Source: Bacteroidota bacterium (GTDB lineage Bacteria; Bacteroidota; Bacteroidia; Chitinophagales; Saprospiraceae). Taken from it: a stretch of DNA of 64,000 nucleotides. Shown one piece after another: positions 53,101-62,269 of the stretch (position 1 is the first letter of the stretch; each line of letters starts with the position of its first letter). The stretch is taken from NCBI GenBank assembly GCA_020160935.1, contig JAIUPL010000018.1, positions 62,001 through 126,000 on the forward strand. The letters run 5' to 3'. The notes under the pieces were generated by a model that ran no database searches, was not told the DNA's origin, and saw nothing but the letters and a program-made list of their open reading frames with translations. The translations under genes were made by a program, and so were the position numbers.

Positions 53101-56100
53101 TGCAGATCACCTGTTCTACACCAGTTATCCAACTGGATGGCACCGGAAGTTCACAAGGGCCTCCAGGCTATACGTATAGTTGGTCTGGTGGAACTATCAC
53201 AGGGGGCGGCACTACGCTCACGCCCAGCGTGTCTGCAGGCGGAACGTATACATTGGTGGTAACGAACCCCTCCAATGCATGTACTGCCACAGCCACCGTG
53301 TCCGTTACAGCGAACAATACCCTTCCCACTGCTGCTGTTGCCCCTCCTGCTCAAATCACTTGTGCTACCCTTTCCTTGTCATTAAATGGGAATGCCTCAT
53401 CACAAGGGGCTGAATACCAGTATAACTGGTCGGGGCCGGGCATTACTTGTTGCAGCAATACACTGACACCAACAGTGAATGTTGCAGGGACGTACACACT
53501 GACCGTAACCAACACAAACAATGGCTGCACAAGGACTGTATCCGTCAATGTGCAGAATAATAATGCACCTCCAGCGGTGAATGCAACCGCGCCCTTTAAT
53601 ATCGGTTGCAATCATCCAACTGTAACCTTGAGTGGTGCTGGATCTGCCACTGGAGCAGGTATAACTTACCAGTGGTCGACAACAGATGGCAACATCCAGG
53701 GCTCCTCCACTGGACTGAATGCTGTGGTTAATCAGGCAGGCACGTATACCCTTGTTGTCACAAATAACAACACCGGCTGCACTGCCCAGGATGTAGTGAC
53801 AATTACAGGAGATACCCAGACACCTACTGCACTGGTGGCGCCGGCAGGCCCTGTGAATTGTTTTAATCCCATTATCCAACTGGATGGTACCGGAAGTTCG
53901 CAAGGCGCTCCAGGTTATACCTATAGTTGGTCGGGCGGTACCATTACAGGAGGTGGCAATACACTTACACCCAGTATTTCTGCGGGAGGCACCTATACAC
54001 TTACAGTTACCAATCCGACAAATTCTTGCACTGCAACAGCCAGTGTGATGGTAACAGCCAGTTTTACCCAACCCAATGCTGTGGCGACGGCTCCGGGCGG
54101 CATTAACTGCCAGAATGCTACTGTCACCTTGAATGGTAATGGCTCCAGTACCGGGCCCAATTTCTCGTACCAGTGGACGACCGCAAACGGAAATATCCTT
54201 TCTGGTGATAATACGCTCAGTCCGGTGGTCAATCAGGGAGGTATTTATACCCTGGTTGTTACAAATTCTTCTAATGGCTGTACCAAATCTGTATCTGTCA
54301 ATGTAACACAGGATCAGAGTGTGCCGGTTGCAAGCGCAGGTCCCGACAGGGTTTTGAACTGCTTTACGCCCACCCTTCAATTGCAGGGTTCGGGCAGCAT
54401 TGGCCCGAGTTATACCTTGTCATGGTCGGCCAACCCGGGAAATATTTCCGGGGGCGGCAATACCATGTCGCCAACTGTAAATCAGCCGGGTACATACACC
54501 CTGATGATCACCAACACCAGTACCGGATGCACCAGTTCGGATGCAGTGGTGGTCACCTCCGATTTTGCAGTCCCTACGGCACAGATATTACCTCCGAGTG
54601 TGCTCACATGTTTTAACCCGACCATACAACTGGATGGGAGTAATTCTTCCACAGGCGCAAATTTTCAATACACCTGGACTACTGTAACAGGTGGACAGAT
54701 TACCGGGCCAAACAACCAGATTACTGCCACAGCAAGTGCGGTTGGTACCTATCGCCTGGTGGTGAGAAACGGTGACAACGGATGTACCGCACAAGCACAG
54801 GTGACCGTTTCAAGCAATATGGCACATCCTGTTGCTGAAGCAGGCCCTGCGGGAACTATAACTTGTCAGAATCCCACTGCCACACTTAATGGTGCAGGCA
54901 GTTCTACAGGAGCGATTTATACCTACCAATGGTCCACATCAACAGGTGAAATTGAGTCAGGTGCAAATACGCTTACACCAGTGGTTAATTTGCCAGGTAT
55001 TTACACACTTGTCGTTACAAATACCCAAAATGGCTGTACTTCCCAGGATTTTGCAAACGTGACCACTAACCAGAATTTGCCGGTTGCTGTGGCCGGGCCG
55101 GATCTTCAACGTACTTGTACCATGTCTACGTTGAATATAAACGGAAGTAACTCTACTGTCGGGCCGGGCATCCAATACCTGTGGACTGCCAATCCTGGTA
55201 ACATCCTGTCGGGTTCAACCACCATGACCCCTTTCATCAATCAGGCTGGTGTTTACACCTTGCAGGTAACCAATACCAATACAGGGTGTACCGATACGGA
55301 TGAAGTGGTGGTAACAAATAATATTGTCAATCCTGTACCGGCACTTGCCACACCGGATGTGATCAATTGTTTCCATCCTGTTGTGGGGCTGGATGCTACG
55401 GGTAGCACCCAGTTGGGCACCCCTGTGTATCAATGGGCAACCAGCAATGGTACCATTTTCTCAGGCGCTACCACAGCCACACCACAGGTGACGGCTCCTG
55501 GACTTTATTTGCTTACCATCACCAACAGCCAAAACTCCTGCACGGCCACTGCACAGGTGAATGTGACACAGGATATCACGCCACCTGTAGCCGCCGCCGC
55601 TGTGGATGATATTATTTCGTGCCAAAATGCACAGGTACAACTGGATGGCGCAGGATCTTCTGTGGGCGCCCAATACCAATATCAGTGGAGCGGCCCGGCA
55701 AACGGATTGGTGACGGGAGATCAAACCCTCACGCCTACGGTTAACCTGGGTGGTAATTATATGTTGATGGTTTCCTCCACCCTCAACGGATGCAGGGACA
55801 GCGCTTCCGTAACGGTTCAATCCAGCCAGGAGTTTCCAACGGTAAATGCCGGGCCGGAACAGACCCTGACATGCAGCGTGGATGAACTTTCCCTGAATGG
55901 TTCGGGCACCAGCCTCGGTAATGAATTTGCGTATATTTGGGATACTCAGGACGGGTTTATTGTGTCGGGCGCATCTACGCTCCAGCCATTGATCAATTTG
56001 CCAGGCACCTATAATTTGAGTGTTATCAATCAAATTAATGGTTGTACTGCTACTGCTTCTGTCATTGTCGATACAGATTACACCCCGCCTGCAGTGGCCG

Positions 56101-59100
56101 TAGCCCCGGGTGGTGTGCTGAGTTGCACGGTTTCTTCTGTAACCTTGAATGGTACAGGTAGTAGCAGCGGATCGCAGTACACATATGACTGGCTCACGCA
56201 AAACGGGAATATTGTCTCGGGCGATTCTACATTGCAACCTGTTGTAAATGCTGTTGGCGCCTATACATTATTAGTAACCAATACCAGCAATGGATGTACC
56301 AGTACAGCCACCACCTCAGTTGCTGCTGACGCCAGCCTGCCAATAGCCAATGCTGGGCCTCCGGATACACTGACCTGTTTGGTAAATACGGTCATGCTCA
56401 ATGCAAGTGCGTCGAGCCAGGGAACTGATTACACCTACACCTGGGCAGGCCCGGGAAATATCGCTTCCTACACCGGGCTGCAACCCTCGGTAACACTGGC
56501 AGGCGATTATTCGCTCACCGTTACCAATCAGGTGAATGGATGTTCTGCCTTGTCGAACGTTTCAATTCATGAAGACAGAAATGCACCAGTAGCAGAGGCC
56601 GGCATTACCCAGGAATTGACTTGCGTAACTACTTCGATTGTGCTGGATGGAAACGGTTCGAGTACCGGCCCGCTTTTCCAGTATGTCTGGACAGCGCTGA
56701 ACGGAGGGCAGATAACGCAGGATGGCAACACACTCGCTCCAACCATTGATGAACCAGGCCTTTACAGACTCAGCATTACCAATTCCTATAATGGTTGTGT
56801 AGCGATCGACAGCGTTTCAATCACGGAAGATATCGCACACCCAACGGTAGATGCAGGGCCGCCGTCTACACTGACTTGTGTAGTGCCTTCTGCTACCCTG
56901 ACAGGGCAAGGAAGTGTCGGAGCGCTATTTGTATATGACTGGAGTACTTCCGATGGTAATATCGCTTCCGGGGATAGCACACTGAGCCCTGTAGTAGATG
57001 CTCCGGGCACTTATAGCCTGGTAGTTACCAATATTTACAATGGATGCTCGAGCACCGATTTTGTGCTGATTGACCGGGATGCCAATGTGCCCAATGCGGA
57101 AGCGGAAGTCACGGGCGAACTCAATTGTGTGGTACACAGCCTGCAACTGGACGGCCAGAACTCTACGCAAGGATCCACACTGGTGTACTCCTGGACGACT
57201 CTTGACGGCAATATCACTTCTGGCGACAGCACTTTGACACCAGTTATTGACGAACCGGGGCAATATACCTTGCAGGTGTACAATACGGCCAACAGTTGTG
57301 TCGCTCTTTCTTCCGTAACGGTACTGGAAAATCTTACAGCACCCAATGCACTTGCCGGCAATCCGCAGGTGTTGTCCTGCACACATCCGGTTCTTACGCT
57401 TGATGGAAATGGCAGTAGCACCGGCGCTCAATTCCATTACAATTGGAATACGGATGATGGAAATATCCTGCTGGGCGACACAACCTTGCAACCACAGGTG
57501 GATCAAAGTGGATATTATACACTTCTGGTGACCGACCATAGCAATGGCTGTACCGCTGAAAGCACTGTACAAGTTCTGCTGGATCAAAACACCCCTGAAG
57601 CCGATCCTGGCGATGCTCCCACACTTACCTGTGCCATCACTTCAGTGGCACTCGACGGGACAGAAAGCAGCACCGGCCCTCAGTTTTCTTATTTATGGAC
57701 AACTCAGGATGGACAGATCATTAGTGGAGATTCAACCCTGACACCGGTAGTGGGTGCGCCTGGTACCTACAACCTGTTGATTACCAATGTAAACAACGGC
57801 TGTGTGTCGGATGAATCTGTTCTTGTCATGGAAGATGTCACTCCACCGGATGCGAATGCAGGTTATGAATCCACCCTTACCTGCACCAATCAAACAACCG
57901 ACCTGAACATCACCGGAAGTAGCACCGGCGCACAGTATAGTTACCAGTGGTCGACCAACAATGGTACGATTGATGGCGATCCGAATACGCCTGATCCGGC
58001 TGTCAGCAACCCTGGTGATTACTTGCTTACGGTATTGAATAATTTGACGGGATGCTCCAGCACGGCCTCCATCAATGTTCCGGAAGATGTAGCGGTACCA
58101 GCAGCAGCAGCAGCGGTAAGTGGCGAACTTACCTGTTCGGTAGTGACCCTGCCGTTGAGCAGTGCAGGAAGCAGTACCGGCGCACAATATGATTATCTGT
58201 GGACAACTTCCAACGGAAATATTGTTTCGGGAAATACTACATCTTCTCCTGTTGTCAACGATGCGGGCTCATATCAGTTGCAGGTAACCAACAATATCAA
58301 TGGATGTACCAGTACTACCTCGGTAGCCGTGAATCAGAATGTAACACCTCCTTTGGTGGATGCTACGGTGAATAACCTGCTGACCTGTGCTGTGACACAA
58401 ATTCAACTGCATGGCACTGCCAGTGGCGGGGCTCAAGGAATTTCATACGCCTGGTCGGGCCCGAATGTAATTTCCGGTGGAACCACGGCAACGCCCACCA
58501 TCGGCGCGGTCGGACCTTATCAATTGACTGTGGTCGACCTGTACAATGGATGTTCGAACAGCGATCAGGTGACGGTAACGGGCGATGTGACGCCGCCAAC
58601 CATAGCCATTGCTGCTCCTGCCGAATTAAACTGCTACGTGGCACAAACCGTGATTCCGGGCTCTGGCAGTACGGGCAGTGGTTTCACGTATGTCTGGGCG
58701 GGCAACGGGATTGTTTCCGGCGGAAATACATTGACTCCAACGGTAAACGCTCCAGGATCTTATTCCCTGACCATTACCAATACCCTGAACGGATGTACGG
58801 CCACTCAAAGCACCAGCGTTTCGCAGAATATTCAACCGCCGCTGGCACAGGCAGGTGGCGCATTCGAATTAACCTGCTCTATAAAAGATGGCTTGCTGAA
58901 TGCCAATGGTTCTGCATCAGGTACGGGAATAAATTACTCCTGGGCAACTACCAACGGACATATTTTGTCCGGAGGCAATACTGCAACGCCTACGGTCAAT
59001 GAGCCGGGCACATACCTGCTAACGGTTATCAATGCACAGACTGGATGCACCAATACTGCCCAGGTAGCAGTTACTGAAAACACGAACTATCCATCGTCGG

Positions 59101-59873
59101 TAAATCTGAGCCGCGAACTGCCCAAATGCGGCGGGCAGCCCGGTTCGTTGGTGGTCGAAACGGTCACCGGTGGCGTCGGACCTTATTTATACTCGATTGA
59201 TGGCGGCAACAATTTTGTAACTGCCAATGAGTTTGGAGGATTGACACCCGGCACGTATCCGATCGTGGTGCAGGATGTAAACGGTTGCGAATATGCGCAA
59301 ACCCTCAACTTCCCTGTACCGGTTGAACCACAAGTAACCCTGAACCCGGATGTCACACTCGTGTTCGGACAGGATACCAAACTGACGGCCGCGCTGAATA
59401 TTCCGTTGATTCAGGTAGATACTATTATCTGGTCGCCATCCGAGTCGCTCACCTTTACCTCCAAACCCAATGAGGTAATTGCGCGGCCGTTTATGGATAC
59501 GGAATATACCGTTCGGATCATCAACGTCGACGGTTGTGAAGATGTGGCAAAAGTCATCGTAAGGGTGAAAGACCCGCAAATATGGGTGCCCAACGTATTC
59601 AGCCCGTACAACAAGGATGGCAAGAGTGATTACTTCCTCATTTTTGCGGCAGATCAAACCATCAACAAGATACATTCCCTGCAAGTGTACGACCGTTGGG
59701 GAACGATGGTATTCCAGCGTACCGATATGTTGCCCAATGATGAAGAACTGGGTTGGGACGGCACCTTCCGGGGCAAGCCGATGAACCCGGCAGTGTTTGT
59801 ATGGTGGGCAGATGTGGAACTGGCCGATGGACGACACATTGTATTGAAAGGCGACGTAACAGTAGCCGATTAG
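50142..59873 (+). CDS. Giant T9SS surface protein with choice-of-anchor L domain, ~27 two-cysteine repeats and gliding-type C-terminal domain
   Basis: The 3243-residue protein has a signal peptide (..[18 protein letters not shown]). Domains in order: N-terminal beta domain to ~140; choice-of-anchor L at ~146-386 ([13 protein letters not shown].., [25 protein letters not shown]); a Calx-beta-like domain at ~400-500 ([21 protein letters not shown]); Ig-like units to ~665; one SprB-type repeat ([26 protein letters not shown]); about 27 PKD-like repeats of ~83 residues from ~738 to 2983; another SprB-like unit ([26 protein letters not shown]); and the gliding-motility-associated C-terminal domain ([18 protein letters not shown].. 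to the end), a type B sorting signal. It is therefore exported by T9SS and surface-held or released, probably for adhesion. A hairpin follows its stop. Confidence 0.92.
   Translation: [3243 protein letters not shown]
52353..59090 (+). repeat. About 27 coding tandem repeats of ~249 bases
   Basis: Each module begins with P-x-A-x-A-x-P and a Cys (LTC/LNC), has a L-x-L-x-G-x-G-S-S-x-G block, Y-x-Y-x-W-x-T, G-N-I-x-S-G, L-x-P-x-V, G-x-Y-x-L-x-V-T-N, and ends N-G-C-T/S. The two Cys are present in essentially every copy. Copies 2-4 (52578-53324) and 5-7 (53325-54071) are equal in length, 747 bases each, and nearly identical as protein. Confidence 0.92.
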
Positions 59874-59900
59874 GATATAGAAACCAGAACAGGACGCGAT

Positions 59901-59935
59901 GTGGCGCGGCGTGGCAAGGCGCCACGTCGCGCCAT
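59901..59935. terminator. GC-rich hairpin after the giant gene
   Basis: GTGGCGCGGCGTGGC (59901-59915) pairs with GCCACGTCGCGCCAT (59921-59935) around an AAGGC loop, with two wobble pairs. The following TGTTCTTGT is only a weak T-run. It is 27 bases past the stop. Confidence 0.6.
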
Positions 59936-60000
59936 GTTCTTGTAAAAAGTAAAAATTCGTTTAATCCTGTCTACATTTGCGCATCACCAACGAAAACTTT

Positions 60001-60297
60001 ATGCCAGCCGAACTGCCATATTCGTTTACTTTCCTTGAAACTGCAACAGAAACCCTCCGCGCCATTGCGCATCCGCATCGCCTGTTGATTGTGGAAATGT
60101 TGTATCAAAGCAAATCGCTGAATGTTACCGAGATTTATGAGCGACTGGGTATCGAACAGGCTGTAGCCAGCCATCACCTGCGTATTTTAAAAGACCGAGG
60201 GGTGGTAGCCGTGAAAAGAGACGGCAAAAACAGCAATTATGCACTGACAAACGATGCTTTTTTCCAGATTCTCGAAGTGCTAAACCGGGTAATTTAA
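60001..60297 (+). CDS. ArsR-family winged-helix regulator
   Basis: The ATG at 60001 (MPAELPYSFTF) is chosen over the TTG at 59977. The 98-residue protein has the ArsR-type fold: TLRAIAHPHRLLIVEMLYQSKSLNVTEIYERLGIEQAVASHHLRILKDRGVVAVKRDGKNSNYALT, with the recognition helix QAVASHHLRILKDRG. The classic CxC metal site is absent, so it is not a standard arsenic or cadmium sensor. Target genes are unknown. The next gene, with its own leader, is 345 bases away. Confidence 0.9.
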   Translation: MPAELPYSFTFLETATETLRAIAHPHRLLIVEMLYQSKSLNVTEIYERLGIEQAVASHHLRILKDRGVVAVKRDGKNSNYALTNDAFFQILEVLNRVI

Positions 60298-60354
60298 GAA
60301 TTCGGGGCACTAATACCGCGTTTTTCGACAATTTCAATATTTAATTCCGTGCAA

Positions 60355-60401
60355 AGAGGGGATAAAATCTGATAGCCAGATTTTATCCCCTCTTCGTTTT
60401 T
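60355..60401 (+). terminator. Intrinsic terminator after the ArsR gene
   Basis: AGAGGGGATAAAATCTG (60355-60371) pairs perfectly over 17 bases with CAGATTTTATCCCCTCT (60377-60393); then TCGTTTTTAT gives the T-run. Confidence 0.88.
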
Positions 60402-60417
60402 ATGAGCAAAAAAGCCA

Positions 60418-60446
60418 GAAGGAAATTCTAAAATTGAATTTCCTTC
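60418..60446. other. Second hairpin, AT-rich
   Basis: GAAGGAAATTC (60418-60428) pairs with GAATTTCCTTC (60436-60446) around a 7-base loop, followed by GGATTTTC. It may be a backup terminator or part of a regulated leader. Confidence 0.55.
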
Positions 60447-60562
60447 GGATTTTCATCAGAATATTATGGAAAAAAACTTCCGAAATAGCCACAGGGAAAA
60501 TTTTATTTCATTTTTCGAGAAAAAATATTTCAAAAAATAAACAACATATATAAATGTGTATA

Positions 60563-60570
60563 TACTTTTG
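60563..60570 (+). promoter_or_regulatory. Candidate Bacteroidota -7 box for the MHS operon
   Basis: TACTTTTG matches TAnnTTTG exactly, 73 bases before the transporter ATG. A TTTC stands near the -33 place, where TTG would be expected. Confidence 0.45.
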
Positions 60571-60642
60571 TTTGTCATTCAAAACTCCGAATAAAAAACC
60601 TTCACTTCGTTCATCAACAAAATTAAACGTCTACTAACTTTT

Positions 60643-62211
60643 ATGAGTAACACCTCTACTTCTCTGAGCAACTCCGAAGTGCAAGATCCCGGTTCGCAAG
60701 GGTTGATGAAGGTCATTCTGGCCTCTTCAGTAGGTACCCTGATCGAATGGTATGATTTTTACATCTACGGTGCTATGGCGACGACGATTGCCAAACAGTT
60801 TTTCCCCCAGGATAACCCTACGGCTGCATTTTTGGCTGCACTGGCCACGTTCGCTGCCGGCTTCGTAGTTCGCCCGTTTGGAGCCCTTGTTTTTGGGCGT
60901 ATTGGCGACCTGATCGGCAGAAAATACACCTTTCTGCTGACACTTTTGTTGATGGGCGGTTCTACATTCGCCATCGGTTTGATACCCGGCTATGCCAGCA
61001 TTGGTATCTGGGCGCCTGTCCTGATTTTGCTCCTTCGTTTTGTACAGGGACTTGCGCTGGGGGGCGAGTATGGTGGTGCGGCTACTTATGTTGCAGAACA
61101 TGCTCCAGCCAGCCGTAGAGGATACTTCACTTCCTACATTCAGACGACCGCCACACTTGGCTTCTTCCTGTCGCTGGGCGTGATTCTTACCACCCGTAAA
61201 ATCATGGGTGTGGAAGCATTCAACGACTGGGGCTGGCGTATTCCATTTATCGTATCTATCTTCCTGATTGCGGTTTCGGTGTACATCCGTTTGCGCATGG
61301 CAGAATCGCCCTTGTTTGCAAAAATCAAAAAAGAAGGAAAAATTTCTGCTAATCCGCTGAAGGAATCTTTTGCGCACAAAACAAACCTGAAAATGGTATT
61401 ACTGGCCTTGTTTGCAGCCGTTATGGGTCAGGGCGTGGTATGGTACACTGGTCAGTTTTATGCACAAACCTTTATCGAACGTACGTTGTCGGTTGAGTTC
61501 GAGCAGGTACGTTACCTCTTGTGCATCGCTATTCTGGCTGTAACACCTTTCTTCCTTGTTTTTGGCGCCTGGTCTGATAAAATTGGTCGCAAAACCATCA
61601 TGCTGGCGGGTATGTTGCTGGCAGTGCTGAGTTACCGGCCTATTTACAAGGCTATGTACAACCTGGCCGATCCGAAGGCAAAAACCGAGATTGCAGAGAA
61701 ATCTTCCAACAGCATGGCGGTGGCAGTGAATCCTGCAGGCGACTCTACCATCACGACCACTACGGTAAAAGCCTTCACAGATGGGTCTTCGATGAAAACG
61801 GTGAAGAAAGAAACCAAACTGGCCGACAAATCGAAACCTGCTCCGAAAGTGGAAACAACCAAAACGTTCTGGCTTTCTTCCAGCGGTTTCTGGATGATGA
61901 TGTTCTTTGTGTTTATCCAGATTCTTTATGTAACAATGGTATATGGTCCGATTGCTGCGTTCCTGGTGGAATTGTTCCCGACCCGTATTCGCTACACCTC
62001 GATGTCTTTGCCGTATCACATCGGAAACGGGATTTTCGGCGGTCTGACGCCGTTCATCGCTACCCGCCTGTTTGATGCCAGCAAAACGACGGATAATCCG
62101 ACCGGCGACCCATATGTTGGTTTGTGGTATCCGATTGTTATTGCTTCTGTTTGCTTCGTACTAGGTCTGTTGTTCCTCCCGTCGAAGAACGACGAAAACG
62201 TAATGGACTGA
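60643..62211 (+). CDS. MHS-family (metabolite:H+ symporter) MFS transporter with a large polar insert
   Basis: The 522-residue protein has about 12 membrane helices. MHS hallmarks are ASSVGTLIEWYDFYIYGAMAT near residue 28, VVRPFGALVFGRIGDLIGRKYTFLLTLLLMG, LRFVQGLALGGEYGGAATYVAEHAP and ELFPTRIRYTSMSLPYHIGNGIFGGLTPFI. Between the eighth and ninth helices (residues about 335-405) there is an unusual, charged, Thr/Lys-rich stretch (..KTEIAEKSSNSMAVAV.., ..TVKKETKLADKSKPAPKVETTKTF). The family imports organic acids, betaines or similar with protons. The next two genes, a small membrane protein and a porin, complete a likely uptake operon. Confidence 0.93.
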   Translation: MSNTSTSLSNSEVQDPGSQGLMKVILASSVGTLIEWYDFYIYGAMATTIAKQFFPQDNPTAAFLAALATFAAGFVVRPFGALVFGRIGDLIGRKYTFLLTLLLMGGSTFAIGLIPGYASIGIWAPVLILLLRFVQGLALGGEYGGAATYVAEHAPASRRGYFTSYIQTTATLGFFLSLGVILTTRKIMGVEAFNDWGWRIPFIVSIFLIAVSVYIRLRMAESPLFAKIKKEGKISANPLKESFAHKTNLKMVLLALFAAVMGQGVVWYTGQFYAQTFIERTLSVEFEQVRYLLCIAILAVTPFFLVFGAWSDKIGRKTIMLAGMLLAVLSYRPIYKAMYNLADPKAKTEIAEKSSNSMAVAVNPAGDSTITTTTVKAFTDGSSMKTVKKETKLADKSKPAPKVETTKTFWLSSSGFWMMMFFVFIQILYVTMVYGPIAAFLVELFPTRIRYTSMSLPYHIGNGIFGGLTPFIATRLFDASKTTDNPTGDPYVGLWYPIVIASVCFVLGLLFLPSKNDENVMD

Positions 62212-62269
62212 TCATTCCCGTTTGCAAACCAGTGTATCATTCTTTTACCAACTTTCAACCATAACAATC

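Larger units (their letters stand above)
60298..60642 (+). other. 345-base leader region before the MHS transporter
   Basis: It holds a strong terminator for the ArsR gene (60355-60401), a second hairpin (60418-60446), a candidate -7 box (60563-60570) and an AU-rich leader of about 70 bases. No further gene seen. Confidence 0.6.

Noticed and set aside
53400-54380. 326-codon minus-strand frame inside the giant gene
   Set aside because: It is the mirror of repetitive Thr/Asn/Gly codons; its product is low-complexity Cys/Arg/Ile sequence, and the plus frame is continuous over 9.7 kb.
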